Program-made: the position numbers and the translations under genes
The notes under the pieces: model-generated
Databases searched by the model: none
Seen by the model: the letters and a program-made list of their open reading frames with translations, nothing else
Told to the model about the DNA's origin: nothing
Assembly (NCBI RefSeq): GCF_003073045.1
Contig: NC_037592.1
Span: forward strand, 19,549,844 to 19,613,843
DNA: 64,000 nt
DNA from: Pomacea canaliculata
Lineage: Eukaryota > Mollusca > Gastropoda > Architaenioglossa > Ampullariidae
Reading direction: 5' to 3'
Shown here: one piece after another, positions 1 to 12,786 of the stretch
Layout of the letters: each line of letters begins with the position of its first letter
Numbering within the stretch: the stretch's first letter is position 1

Positions 1-129
1 AAATACTGTACTGTAAGTGCTGTAACAGTAATAAACAGTGTACGACGCTAAACCTCGTACGTTGGAATGAGCGCTGTGGTAACCACGAAACGATGTAACT
101 CGAGACCATCGTAACCCGAGGACTACCTG
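1..129 (-). mobile_element. pogo/Tigger-like element, truncated by window edge
   Basis: This is the terminal part of a DNA transposon ending in GAGGACTACCTG followed by the TA target dinucleotide. The same end closes the fuller copy at 62962-63469, which has a Tigger-type helix-turn-helix on the minus strand, and a shorter copy ending at 8661. The other end lies outside the window. Only non-coding terminal sequence is visible here, and it has diverged from the 63-kb copy by scattered substitutions. Confidence 0.7.
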
Positions 130-1102
130 TACTTTCAAAGTTTTCAGTTGCTTCGTCTTATGTTTACATGTACTACAATCTTAGACATACTGCAACCATA
201 CATGAATCCAAACTGTTTTGATAAACACATGCCATATGTGATCTGTAAATAAACACCTTGTTATTCACATTTGCCTCATAAATAAAAGGACAACAGAAAC
301 ATAAAAGGTAGAACTTACACTTGCTTCTTTCAAAGATTATGAATTCAAATTTGTCTCAGGCATGTTTTGACCTTGTAACAATTGGTACACAGGTGCTTGC
401 TACCAAGAAATCAGGGTCTATAAGTAGCAATGTAAAACACTTTTTTTCTGAAAATGCAGCTTTCACTAGCTTATCTTAGTGGGAAGGTCTTTTATAACAG
501 TTTATTAAAAAGATACAAGAAATATACAAGAAACAAAGGATAGTAACAAAGAACATCAAAGCATGTTAAAATAGTAATATCAGATCAGAAGCAGTGCATG
601 CCCACAAAGCATGCATGAGAGATGAGGCAGGGAGTATGAGGAAGAGGTAAATCTACTAAATGAAATAATAAATATTAAATTTGTGATTTATATAGGTATG
701 CATAATCACATTCATGAAGGAGCATGCTCTCAGTGCTTAAGTAGGAAACATGGACAGCATAAATTATGAGGGATGGAAGAAGAGGCAACTATGCAGACAA
801 ATAAAAGACAAACACAGAAGAAATAAAAAAAAAAATGAGGGAGCAAATAGTAAGTGAAGGAGAGTGTCATAAATTTGCAGAGGAAGACTGTTAGGAATGG
901 GGGAGTTGTCACCTCTGTCTGCTCGAAGGCAGAGATTATCACCTTTAAGGTGTGCTAGCTGTAATGCGTGGAATGGCTGATATGGAACAGATGAGTTCCA
1001 CTGTTTTGCAGCACAGTAACTAAAAATTGACCTGTGTGCCATCCCAAACAAAGACAAGCAGAAAGACAAGTTAATTGACTATAATCACAGCTTTGACAAC
1101 TA
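130..1102. other. AT-rich DNA, no gene recognised
   Basis: Nothing with coding character was found on either strand. Open frames are short and of low complexity. The stretch lies downstream of the last MED25 exon I can place and may be intron or 3' flank of that gene. Confidence 0.4.
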
Positions 1103-1816
1103 CAGTTGAATCTCGCTACTATGCCACTCTCGTTATTATGCCACTTTTGCTCGGTCCCGACTATAAATTCAATGTAAAATAAATTTACTATGCCACCTCC
1201 TACTCTCGCTACTATGCCACTATTGTAAAGGCACGAGTTGTGAAATTCCGCGAAGCGCGTCGCATCTGGCGGGTCTTTCACGATGGAGGAGATTGCAGAG
1301 ATGCTGTGCAGGGAGGAAAGCGAAGAGGACGAGATCGAGGAGGAAATTGTTCCATTCGAGGAAGCCCAGCTAGCTTGGAGCACCGTTCTTACAACAGAGA
1401 AGCAGGAAGCCCGGTGTGATGCAAGCGTGCGATCAACTAGACCAGTGGTTCTCAAAGTGTGGTCCGCAGGCATGTCAGGTGGTCCGTGGCTGACAGTCGT
1501 CATATGTCAGCAAAGTGATGTTTAAAGTGATGCTTTCCTCGCATTAATATTTTAATTACAAAGAACGAGCTTGGTGGCCCGCCATAATTTTTACTTAAGT
1601 AAAGTGGTCCGCGGTCAGAAATACTTTGAGAACCACTGGACTAGACAACGAGATGTATGAGATCCGCCGAAAGAACGACGATTCTTGAGAGCTTTAAACT
1701 GACAGGTAACTTGAACAAATAAAGCTGTTTTTATGAACCCTCGCTACTATGCCACTCTCGCTACTATGCCACTTTTGCTCGGTCCCGGTAGGTGGCATAG
1801 TAGCGAGATTTGACTG
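1103..1816 (+). mobile_element. pogo/Tigger-like relic with TA target duplication
   Basis: Terminal inverted repeats (CAGTTGAATCTCGCTACTATG at the left and the complement of CAGTCAAATCTCGCTAC at the right) are flanked by TA on both sides, as in the pogo/Tigger group of Tc1/mariner elements. The motif CTATGCCACTTTTGCTCGGTCCC occurs inside both ends. A plus-strand frame from 1283 encodes an acidic peptide beginning MEEIAEMLCREESEEDE, which fits the C-terminal tail of a Tigger/CENP-B-like transposase, and an AATAAA follows near 1718. A hAT MITE at 1443-1638 interrupts it. A second copy with a different interior lies at 27047-27603. Confidence 0.8.
1443..1638. mobile_element. hAT-type MITE nested in the Tigger relic
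   Basis: The 196-bp element begins CAGTGGTTCTCAAAGTGTGG and ends with the near-complement CTTTGAGAACCACTG. Its flanks are AACTAGAC (1435-1442) and GACTAGAC (1639-1646), an 8-bp target duplication with one mismatch, as expected for hAT insertions. It has no coding capacity. It splits the acidic transposase-tail frame of the host Tigger element and so inserted later. Confidence 0.82.
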
Positions 1817-3518
1817 TATGTTGATTGGTGTAAGGAGTAATGCTCTTTGAACAAATGTGCTTGAGGTGCACGGTTAATAGATTTAATGGTAGGTAGATGG
1901 CTGTTTTGCAGCACAATAACTAAAAATTGTGATTATGACATAGTGAGAAGATGATACAGAGAAAACTAACTGAATAGAGTAACCTATTAACTGGATCAGT
2001 TGTTGATCGTTGAGAAAAATATGTTAGAGGAAGGCCATGAAGGTAACAGTAATGCATGTAGCCATTTCATAGTTAATGCAAGCACAAAAAAGAAGAACAG
2101 AACTTATTTATATGGCAAGAGACACAGCACAATATTTCTTAATGATGGTCCCCACTTACTTGAAAAATGTCAATCACACTCACAAACACACACAGTCTCA
2201 CAGATGCCACTACATGCACTACTATATGTACACCTAAGAAATGAAATGCAAAAGAAAATAAAAAAGAAAATTCTTCTTCTCAATCCAGTCCCACACATGC
2301 AACTTACACCCCTTCTGCACACGCGAATATGCATGCACATCATACACACTCACTTTCTTGCATACACTATACACTATCCACATATTTAAGTTTCACCACT
2401 GACTGTATGCACACACTCAAACACACATGCCAGCATCCACACATGGATGCTCACTCACACGCTTGCACTATATGCAGTCTCCATAGAGTTCAAGGAGACA
2501 TGGCCCTAACTCATGCCAGAGAGGAGTTCAGTGAGGCCATTTCATTAGCATAAAAACTGTTTCTCAGGTTGGATGTTCTGGCCTTTACATGTTTGTGCCT
2601 GACCCTGATGATGTGACAAAATAAGCCATTGGCTAGGTGTGATTCATTAGCCACAATCATACATGCCCTTCACAAACAGTACTGGGCACAGATCGTGCCT
2701 ACAGAGAGTAGGTCAAAGACAGTACTTCTGCTAGCTGCATGCATCAGCTGCTCCAGCTAAACATTACCTTTCAGTTGGTTGTGCCATACCAGACAATGAA
2801 AATGTCACTGCACTCTCCATCACCACCCAATAACAACTGGACCATAATGTCCCTCCAGTAACCAGTCCAGTTAACATAAAAGAAGTGAACATTTACAGAA
2901 ACAAACATGAGCAACAATGCTTTGTGCTATAAAGTTGAATAAGAATGTATGAAAAAACCTAATGAAGAGTTAAACTCAAGGAAAACTCAATCTAAATCAA
3001 CGCTTTAGTGGAATCAACTGCAAAAGAAAAGTCTTCTAAGGGTGATTTTGTGAAACTAAAGGAAAATGAAATAGCAACATGCATAGACAGCTAGTCGAGT
3101 TAGACAAAAGATTTTGATCAGAGAAAATTGTTTGCATGAAAATACATGCTGACAAACTTAAGTTTCTAGGTAGAGACTAATGGAATGATCTGTGTTGTCA
3201 TTATTCATCATGAATTTATTAACTTAATTCACTTACTCCATGCATGCCTGCATACGTTTATCTGTATGTATAGCAACAGCAAAACAGAATACATGCATAC
3301 ATATAACTGGTGTTTGTGTCTTGGATAAACACATAGGCAAAATGATTAGTTATATAATTTTACAAACTGCCTAATAAAGCAAAGCAAAACAAAATAAAAG
3401 GAAGATTGCAAATTGAAATCTTTTTTCAAAATTAACCGCATGAGTGGTGATGGCAACACAAAGAGAATTGGGGCTAGATGACAATTTGCACAGGAAACAA
3501 GTTTTTGCATAGACTCAC

Positions 3519-3589
3519 AGGGCTGGCTGGAAATAACTGTGGACGGGACTTTGAACTGCGCATCAGGAGGTGCCAGTGAGGAGGCAGGA
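3519..3589 (-). CDS. Candidate MED25 linker exon (weak)
   Basis: A minus-strand segment is bounded by an AG acceptor and a GTGAGT donor and reads a Pro/Ser/Ala-rich peptide (PASSLAPPDAQFKVPSTVIS). The linker of MED25 after the von Willebrand domain is of this composition. The entry phase does not match the donor of the preceding exon I placed (4588), so another exon would be needed between them. It could be chance. Confidence 0.3.
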
Positions 3590-4408
3590 CTGTGCACTGA
3601 GAAACACATATACAAACATTTCACTGATACTTTGGTAATCACAATGCACAGAAAGAAACACACTCACGCGCACAGGCACACATACAAACCCGTGGTATCT
3701 AACTGCAACACAATGAAACACATTAATCTGCATGTACACACATATGCATAGACCCACACAAAAATGCTTCTGGAAACACAAACACAGATACAAACCCATG
3801 CATACACATTTAGTGATAACCGTCTCATAACTAACCTCTTAACACCAAAGAAAACAGCTTACTTAGCACTACACTGAATGTGCAACACTGTTAGAGTAAT
3901 GTGCAGCACTACCAGCTTTGACTGATAGACGAAATTACAAAATGCTTTGAAGTGCAGTAGTTCTTTGTTTCTGATTGTTTTTTGGAATTCATTCACAACA
4001 GAGGAACAAAAAAGGTTCAGCCAGTGAGATAGATCTAACAGTGTCATGAGAGTGGGGCATATGAGACTCTGACAACATCTTTCAGATTAACTACATGATT
4101 CAAAGAACAAGAGATCAACTATACAGCTAAAGCCATATTTTGTTTATAAAAGTTATTTTGTCAAAACTTGTGGAAACCACTTCAGTCTACAGAAGATAAA
4201 ATAGTACTTTTTCTTTTTAAACAAAACACTTCACATCTTTCAGTCACAATACTGCTGTATGACTGTGAAGCTAAAATTAACAAATTCCACCCAAAAAGGT
4301 AAAACATCCTTATAAGGCTCTCAGCCAAGGAGATATTCAAGTATCTTAAACCACATCTCTCAACAAAAGCTTTCAAGGATGAATTTTCTTTATTTTTTAG
4401 TTAGGTAG

Positions 4409-4467
4409 ACATACTGACTAACTGTTTGCTGTTAAAGCCATGATGGTCATTATTTTCATCTGCTCCC
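4409..4467 (-). pseudogene. Decayed duplicate of a MED25 vWA exon
   Basis: This segment aligns without gaps to 6311-6369, the 3' half of the MED25 exon 6423-6303, at roughly three quarters identity with many transitions. The minus-strand reading is GADENNDHHGFNSKQLVSM, against GAEESNDYRGFNSEQLASM in the real exon. A stop follows at once and there is no donor at the position corresponding to 6303. It lies in the intron after exon 4653-4588. The simplest reading is local duplication followed by decay; an unrecognised alternative exon is less likely. Confidence 0.6.
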
Positions 4468-4587
4468 CTATAGCCTCATGGACAATATTAGTGAAAAGTT
4501 ACATACTTTTTGTAACTTCTAAGGAAGCAAGAGAGTTCCCATTACTCATAATAAGCAAGTGTACAGAAGTTGAGCAAAAATGCTCAC

Positions 4588-7500
4588 CACTGTGTCCAGT
4601 CAGCTTGACCTCACTCTGCTTGTCTTCCTCACCTTTCTGACTATGAGACTGCTCTGGAATACCAATACAAATTAATATAGCATTGATAACATAGTATTGT
4701 AGCTATTTCATAAAAGTCCACTGAAATGCTAGTAATTAATTTAAATCAGCATGCACTATGTACAGAAAACATAACTCAGTTGTAAATTATCACATACAAA
4801 AATTCAAAGACTAATTTAATGCAACTGATATATCTCTTACATCACTTTGTATTTTTCAAAAATAAAAACCCCTTCAAAGCTACCTGGTTCAGTCAGAAAA
4901 GGTGCATTTAAATCAATGGCAACAATATTCCTCTTTGAATAAAGGAGGCTTCAAAATATGGGAAAGGAAATGGAGGCTATTGTTTCACCATTAATAAACT
5001 CTTTCTTACGTTACAACAAAAGAAATGTCACTAAAAGAATACCTTGCAACTGATATCCATGAAGCAAAACCATATGTCTAGGGTCTGTGGTGTAGTCTTT
5101 CTGAGGATGAGCTGTATATGTTCCCTGCCCAGCTCCTGCCTAACAAAGTACACTTAATAATAATTGGATTTATAAAACACATTTTCCCATGTGGATATGA
5201 GCTCAATGTGCTGCACACAAAAGACTACAAACTAACTGACAGTCATCCATACAATAAACATAAGTGTCAGTAAACAAGTAACACCATAGAAAAGTGTTTA
5301 TCAAGAACTGAGAAGTGGGCAGAACAGCACTCTTGATTATGCATATTCTTTCCCATGCATGTTACAGCAGGAAAGGCATGCACAGGAAAAACATATTATC
5401 ACAGTCTAACATGTGGAAATCTTTGAAGATCAGAGCCATTTAACTATGCATCCCTGTGATTAATGCTATTTTTAAATTACAGGTTTAAAATTAATTTTTA
5501 GCATTAGTACTTGTGCAAAATGTGAAAGAATAGCAGCAGGACAATGAAGTTAGTTTTCAGGACAATTATGGGTTTCATCAATAAAACAGACCTGAAAATA
5601 AAGAGAAAATATTTACTGAAATATTTATCTCTTTCCTTGTAAGCAATTTTAACACTACCTAATCTCTTACACATTTACCACTGAATCATATTTCATAAAG
5701 TGGTTTATAAGTTCTAGAATGTTTCATTCTTAAAAAGTGTTCCGGATTAGATTTTATCTTCAGGCTGTAACAGGTCTGTCAAGCTGATGATCGCTATCCT
5801 GAAAACTGCAATGTACATACCCATCGTAGGCATGTAACTATTGCATCTATGATAGGTTCTTGTTTTGCAGGAAAGAGGTCGTCTGACAACGTAACCTCCA
5901 GACTACAAATACTATTCTAAAATTTTTTTTTATTAAATTGTTATGAAATGACTAATTATAATTTTTTCAAAAAAACAAGTATTTAATAATTAGGCATAAA
6001 AGAAACTTTCATACTCACAGCATCAAACATTTTCTGAAGCACTGGAATCTTTCGAGGAGAGATAATGGAGAAGTGAATTCCACGCTGTAACAAGTGAGAT
6101 GCATAAATGATGATTTATGTGATCTCTCTAGCACCACAACCACAAAGATCAATATGGAAAGACTGGATTAATGAATTAACTGGAATAAAAAGTGGCCATT
6201 CAAATATCCTATATTTAAATTATCCACAAACTTAAAAGCTGACAAGCACAAAAACCCTGGACTGTATGGCATCTGTGTAAATAACGTAAATATTCTTTTT
6301 ACCTTTCCCAACATACTGGCAAGCTGTTCACTGTTGAAGCCACGGTAATCATTGCTCTCTTCTGCTCCCATGTGATATGGTGGTGAATTGCACACAAGGA
6401 TGCAGTGCCGCTGAGTGGTGACTCTGCATGAACAGAATACAATGAGAAATAATGACTTGGTCTTCTACACAGTGGTACATTTATTTTTACTTCTTTAGCG
6501 TGTGAGACTAAAGAGGTCTTTAAAACAAATTAAACAAAGAAACTCTACAGAGAATATGTTGTGTAATAAAGAAGAGTAGGTTAAGTGTTGTACGCAGGTG
6601 GAATTTGGTAGCAGTTCACAAATACATTACAAAAGTTATGCTTTACCAATGCATTAAAGAGATTTTTGTGTATGATTATATGAATTCATAAAAAATATAT
6701 GCACGAGACATGTACCCATGAGAGAAACATTGCTTATGTTGCCTCTTCAATATAAAGTAACAAAACAAGCCCCTATGCTCCTCAGAGGAGCAACAAGGAA
6801 CAAACTAAAACAAAGCCAACATGGTTTTCAGTGTCCTGTTTTTGAAAGGGCCTAAAGGCCTCTTACCCTGTGTATCGTATGGTCTTGATGTTATCAAACA
6901 CCTGAAGAGCTGTACTGAGTCCCTCGGCAATATGGCTGCTTCCTTGTCCAGCACCACCAACAAGTCTGAAGATGCAATGCCTTCAACTTAACCATGGACA
7001 CCTTAATCTCTAAACTGCACATGCATGTACATACTTTGTCTGATATAAATTTAAAATCTTAAAGACCACATCCGAGCTAAAAATTGATAGCGATGGCAAC
7101 AAAGAATGACTTCACATGACCTCATGGTAGGTAAGACAGATGTTTGTCTAAGGCTGCAAGCATATTATTGCTATCTGTTGGTAGAAATTGGCTCTAAGCG
7201 TAGGAAAGACTAACACCAAGACTAAACATTATCCATAGTTACCGATTATCATCGATGTCTAAGACCCTAGACTTATTTGTAATGCAAAAAACGTTAACCA
7301 TTCAGGTTGGTCTTTAATAAGTCACTATACCTAAGGATAAAACATGCCAGTTTTTTTTATAAATAATGATAATATGCTTTAAACTGTTAACTAATGGCAC
7401 CATTATTTTTTCAACCAAAATTTCTAGCTATATTCTATGCCTCTGTCAACCCTTTTAAAAACAAAGTGTGAAGCTGAGCATAAGCATCATTTTATTTAAT

Positions 7501-10500
7501 GGTGAGCTGCTGGAAAACTATACATACTCAAGACTCTGCAAGTAGGTGATTAACTCATGGATACTGGTAGTTGGAGAAGTACAGGTAGCTGCAGGTTCTG
7601 GGGCAATGTCCCCTGCATTAAAGGTCACCACACAGTACAATGTGCAGCTGTACTGTATACAAACAAAAACAGGATGAAACATCAACTAATTTTGCCAAAT
7701 GATAAAGTAGATTGATATTGTTACTGTCTTCCTTTGACCAACAATCATCTCTAAATGCTTTAAACATTGTGTTCTCTTTATAGTTATAACCAAAGAAAGT
7801 CCAGGTAAATTCACACCTGGACCCACATGCATGTAGACCAGAGAAGGGGTTTAAACGAATGTAGCGCTGATCAGGGTGAATAGCAGCTAAAAATTTGTAT
7901 GCATGGGAGTCCGGAGAACCTCTCCAGCCTGGCAGATTGCGTTTAAAGTTATTGGTGCTTTCAGGGCAGAATAATTCGCTACTTGAGAGGAAACATGGCG
8001 ACCCTCATTGTGTTCAGTGGCAACAATGCCTATTGTTGAGACGAAACCGGGTGTTTCAGGATAGATCACACCTGTCTGAAGTGTTTGACGACTTAGAATT
8101 GCATTACAAAACTCATTTTAGACGAGAAACATTCTAGCACTGACCGCTGAAGTGGCATGCAAGATCGCTGTCACCAATCTGCAAGGTACACTAACATCTT
8201 TACTCCAAGTGCTTATCACTCTACATTATTTTGCCACATCAAGCTTTCAAGAAGTGTGTGGCGAATTTACTGATATATACAAATCGATTATTAGTCATAC
8301 TGTGGCAAGAGTCACCAATGTTTTGTATCAGCAAGCGCCTAAAGAAATTTTATTACCGTATCAAGGTTGTGCTGAAAAGACAAAGATGCAGACACACCAG
8401 GGCTATGAATTTCCAAAAGTAATGGATTTATCAACAGTAACTTGAGTAACTTGAATTCAGGCTCCAACTCAAAATAAATTTTATTTCGGATGTGGGGTGG
8501 AGGGAACAAGCACTGTTAGTGGTACCCACTGCCCCAAACAAGCGCTCCCGTGACGTTTACAACACAAAACCACTTAAACAAGGCTTTATACAGTAAATGG
8601 GAGATGTGTCATAACCACGAAACATCATAACTCGGGACTGACGTAACCCGAGGACTGCCTGTATATACATAGGGTGTGTGTGTGGGGGGGGTCATATATA
8701 TGTGTGTGTATGTGGCTTATACATATATATACAAATATATGAGTATGTGTGGTGGTGGGGGGGGAATTTTATATATACACATATATATATATAGAGATAT
8801 GAGTATGTGTCGGGGGGGGGGGGTATATATATATAAGCAGATATGAGTCTATGAGTTTAGGGGTTAAATCTATGTAAATGTCAGGGGTGGGGGTGGGTTT
8901 AACTTTATATATATATATAAGCAGATATAAGTATGCATGTGGAGCATGGGTAAATATAAATATAAGCAGGTGTATGCATAAGGGTTATATATATATAAGC
9001 AGATAAAAGTATGTATATATATGTGCATGCATCTGTGTTTAGGTAAGAATAGCATAGAGGGGCAGAAACATCTCCCTCCAAAACTTTTCTTTTGTTTACA
9101 TGTTAATATACTTTGATTTATTTGATTACATATGCAGTGATGTGATACGCATTAAAAGGCTAGAAGAAGGAAAGAACAAATGAGTGAGGCAAAAAATTAG
9201 CTTTTAATGTATTAACTGTTTCAAACTCACCAGTGAATATGTGTGTAGGTGAGTGAGGGACATTGCATATAAAGATATACAGTAACACGTGTGAATGTAT
9301 ATATATATATATTTTTAATATCTCAATTCCCTTTAAAGGATGAAAAAAATTAAGATTCTTGAATCATAAGCTTCAGAAAGTGATGACACCCTGAAAAACA
9401 TGAACTATGTGCATGAATACAGACGTAAGGGATGAAACAAGCACTGCTAGATTACACAAAATATTTCTTCAAGAATTCTTAAAGACTAAGTAAAAGGTTA
9501 TCAAATCAAATTCCCACAAATACAAACACTGGTTAATGATAGGAACAGTTTGAACACTATTGCCCATGTTAGTTGTAAGATCATTGGCAAGCCTTACGCT
9601 ATGCCACAATGCAGAAAACTTAATATATACAAAATCCTTTCCTTTATCATTTCAACTGCAAAATAGTAAGTGAAAGGTGTGTATGTGTGTGAAGGGTATG
9701 GTCTTAGATGTAGGATTTTTTTTTTACAAGCCATTCTTTTATGATGTACCACTTTTTTTTATAACTGAGCACTTGCTTTGTAACTTAGCAGACTTATAGT
9801 TAACCTAATAATTATTTAATAATGCTTGTCATTTGTCAATGACATTATATTTTGTGTGTTCAGATCACCATGTTCAGTAAATTTATTAAGCAGTTGTCAA
9901 TATATACTACAATGTTGCCCTCTCCAAACGCCATTGTGTGTGTTTAGCATGTGTGTAGACACTCTTTAAATGCCATTAACTCCTCCATCGAGAGGTGTGT
10001 ACTAGTCACTTGCTCTCAACTGTTAAATAATGCATCATCTGGGTTATCAGTGTAATGATGTAACAAATTTAATACAAGCTTTGACTGAACAGGCTATATT
10101 TGTAAATATTTACATTTCAAGGCTCTTCATTTATCTTTGCATTCAGGAGACTTCTCTGTGCCAACCCACAAACATTCACCTTTTGCGTGATGACTCCCCA
10201 TGAAATCTCTTTTTTTTTATGTTGAATCAGTGTCACCATGATTACCAAATAAAACATAGTGCTTGAGGGAGATCTCCACAAGCAATGTTGAAACACTGAA
10301 GTTAGCATTGCTCACATGTTTATTTAATAAACATTTTAAATTTTTGCACATTTAATATCGTCATCTGATGCAACTCGCTTTTGTAGTTGACTTATCACAA
10401 ACTCATCTACTCTGAGAATTCCTTTTGCCAGCTCCTTTGCTTATTTTCTTCATCTCCTATGCCGCTCTAGTAATTATGCAATCACGCCAGGATCGACTAC

Positions 10501-12575
10501 AATAGGGTCAAATACCTAACATTGAGACAATCACTTCCTAATTAAGTATCGACGCCTCGAGATGACAGCTCGAAGGAAGAACGAGGTGACAATAGGAAGT
10601 AGTTAGCCTTCCTTTACCTTCACTGACATGCCATTGGGTTTTCGCCACTTCTAAAAATAGTAGAAGTCCCCACTGCCAGTCGCGGAAAGCTAATGGAGAC
10701 CGATGAGCTCTGTGCATGCGGAATCTGAATAGGCGAATAGGCCGTAAGTGCAGCTAGCACTCCACGAGTAGCAGGTAAATGGAGTTGTCCTCGTTCAATT
10801 TACATGTATACAGGGCCTGAGTCACTAACTGTATAGGACTATATGCAAGCAATTGACAAAGATGTGCCAAATAAAGCTATGTATAGAAGGCGATGTGCTA
10901 TTAACCATAAAATCTCATCTCCATACATCTTAGATTATTGAGGTTGTCTTAACTCTGCAGAGGGGATATGGACAGCCAAGAGGCTTCAGCTGGTTTATAA
11001 CAAGTGTCAGCACAGCTGTTGACATTGGACAATGGGTACCTGACTCTGCAGAGGTTGGGGAAAGTAAGTTAGTGAGGGAGAGAATGTGGGCTCAGCCCTC
11101 ACAGAAAAGTGACTCCAAGAAAAATGCAGTAATACCTCACACTTCAATTATCAAAAGGTTATGGGATTATCTTTCCATTTTACCTACTGTCACAGATCTG
11201 ATTTTTTTTTTTTTTTTTTGAACATTTGGATGGGAAAGGAACAAGAAACAAGAAAAGGTTGGTGGACAGGGAGTGCTTTGGGTGAGAGAGTTTGTGAGCA
11301 GATATAATGTAGTCACTGAAAGGCTCCATTAATATAAATTGTGATTGTTAGAGCCAAAGCCATTCATTTTAGCTGCTGTTTTATGTTTTGTTCTTGAGTA
11401 GTCTACCTCTAGACAAGGTCAGGAAAACTCATTGTAAGTCTCAACCAGACTTAATTTGTGAAGTGAGGTGTCTGCAACAAAGAATCTTTATTTTCAGGCT
11501 GATGTTTTTTTTTAAAGTTTCTGTCAAAAGGGTATATCATGCAATGTAAATTATTAAATGGGTATATTTTATGGGTAGTATCATAAAGCTGAATGATTGT
11601 TAGATGCTGAAGGCATTTTTCTGTTGAGGTTTATATTGTTTTTGTTTTATTTCACATGTTGGTACACTGGATCTTGCTAAGGCTTTGAGAAGGCTTCAAT
11701 TGGAATAAAGACTGTTATGTGTGCATTTGTTCATATTGGAGCTCTGGTTCTGGGGAGGAAGCTTCAAAGAGAACATTCAATAAAAGGGCTAGTCTGTGTT
11801 TTATGAAGGAAAATATAATTTACTTTAATGTATAATTGTAGTTGTACTCAAATCATTTTGTTTCCTCAAGAATTTTTGATGATAAACTTATTTGTTTTAA
11901 TTTAGATTTTGTTGGTGTTTTATCTCATCTGAAAATAACTGTTGAGTTGCACGTTACACTGACTGAGCTTATACAATGGGAGTGGACTTTGAAGGAATGA
12001 CCATAGTTTTAAACTGACTACTATATTTTCAAAATTTGCTAGCTAGCTACTGAAGGCAGCAGCAGTGCTTCTTGTGACTTGTGAAGCAGTGTCTTAGACA
12101 AACACAAATAAAATTTGTTTTTAAATCAAAATTAAGCCATGCAAGCGACATAAAATAACTTTAACGATTAGATTGCATTATTATCGACATACATCATGAC
12201 CATAATCTGTAGGATCAGGTGGGCCATTGTTGAAGTATCTGCAATAACAAAAAAATCTGTAGATACCAAAACGTTTTATCACTTAAAAGTCAAAAATGGT
12301 ATCGTACTAACGGCAACACAGGACATTATAGTAAATATATATCCTATGGCAAATACCTTAAAGTGTTTTTATTATTTAATACAGAGTGATCGATTAATGA
12401 TAGTGTTATATGTCTGACTGTACAACTAATCAGCACATATTTCATTTACTTACTCAAGCGTTGGCTGAACGTACGACTTCATAAGCAAGTCGAAGTATGG
12501 CACAAGATTTGCCGTCTTTTCCACCACAAAAACAACATCGTATACAGGAGACGGGTCAGCGTCTTTAGCCACCAT
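4588..12575 (-). CDS. MED25: Mediator complex subunit 25, N-terminal exons (3' part not found)
   Basis: Mediator bridges transcription factors and RNA polymerase II in the nucleus; the N-terminal vWA domain of MED25 anchors it to Mediator. Exons with matching phases are 12575-12454 (ATG, VYDVVFVVEKTANLVPYFD), 12238-12193 (EYFNNGPPDPTDYGHD), 7652-7528 (CVVTFNAGDIAPEP), 6965-6867 (AEGLSTALQVFDNI), 6423-6303 (CILVCNSPPYHMGAEES), 6084-6019 (RGIHFSIISPRKIPVLQKMF), 5139-5043 (DPRHMVLLHGYQLQ) and 4653-4588 (acidic, Lys-rich). These follow human MED25 in order through the vWA domain and the DPRHMVL segment. All junctions are GT-AG. The PTOV activator-binding domain and the stop were not located. LIN7 starts head to head 211 bp away. 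Introns hold Harbinger and Tigger relics. Identity of the vWA part is very secure; the last exon is moderately so. Confidence 0.92.
7895..8430 (+). mobile_element. PIF/Harbinger transposase relic
   Basis: Plus-strand frames read LLLRRNRVFQDRSHLSEVFDD, then, after in-frame stops near 8135-8150, LQVLITLHYFATSSFQEVCG and a segment on to LLPYQ. The order (RxxRVFxDR, acidic D-D-L, then LxxLRFxATGSFQEVxGD) is that of the N-terminal half of HARBI1-like transposases. The catalytic half, the second ORF and clear terminal repeats were not seen. It lies antisense in the MED25 intron between exons 12193 and 7652. Confidence 0.72.
8575..8661. mobile_element. Tigger-like terminal fragment
   Basis: The segment with CATAACCACGAAACATCATAAC, ending CCCGAGGACTGCCTG then TA, matches the right end of the element at 62962-63469 and the fragment at the window start. 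No opposite end was found, so this is a truncated copy. Confidence 0.65.
8662..9035. repeat. Degenerate TG/TA-rich minisatellite
   Basis: Loosely repeated units combine runs of G, (TA)n tracts and the phrase AAGCAGATATGAGTATGTG, recurring about every 70-90 bp. The array begins directly after the Tigger fragment. It has no coding content. Confidence 0.6.
9060..12190. other. Large MED25 intron, nothing recognised
   Basis: AT-rich intronic DNA between MED25 exons ending at 12193 and beginning at 7652. A less AT-rich island at about 10470-10750 could be an old transposon but shows no coding motif or terminal repeat. No RNA gene was seen. Confidence 0.4.
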
Positions 12576-12786
12576 TGTAAAACAGTTAAATAAATGAGTT
12601 CAGGCAGATGTTCACGGGGGATAAGGAAGAAATATTAGAACCAAGGCATCGGTTCACAGAAAGCAATACCGCCTTGCTATCTGTAAAGTTGTCTTCTCCT
12701 TCGTCTAAACCAGAGCCTCGTTCTCAAAAGGTTGGGAAACCACCCAGAGGCTGCGAGAGTCAGCGGAAGTAATCGTAACATTGAAG
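12576..12786. promoter_or_regulatory. Shared MED25/LIN7 divergent promoter region
   Basis: Only 211 bp separate the MED25 start codon (12575, minus) from the LIN7 start codon (12787, plus). Both 5' untranslated regions and the core promoters must therefore lie here or extend into the neighbouring gene. The stretch is less AT-rich than the surrounding introns and no TATA box stands out. That one bidirectional promoter serves both genes is inferred from geometry alone. Confidence 0.55.

Larger units (their letters stand above)
1819..4587. other. Mostly non-coding; probable 3' region or introns of MED25
   Basis: Includes CA-rich low-complexity stretches around 2160-2470 and 3600-3800. The only coding-like signals are a weak minus-strand exon candidate at 3519-3589 and a decayed copy of a MED25 exon at 4409-4467. 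The conserved C-terminal PTOV domain of MED25 was not recognised. Confidence 0.4.
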
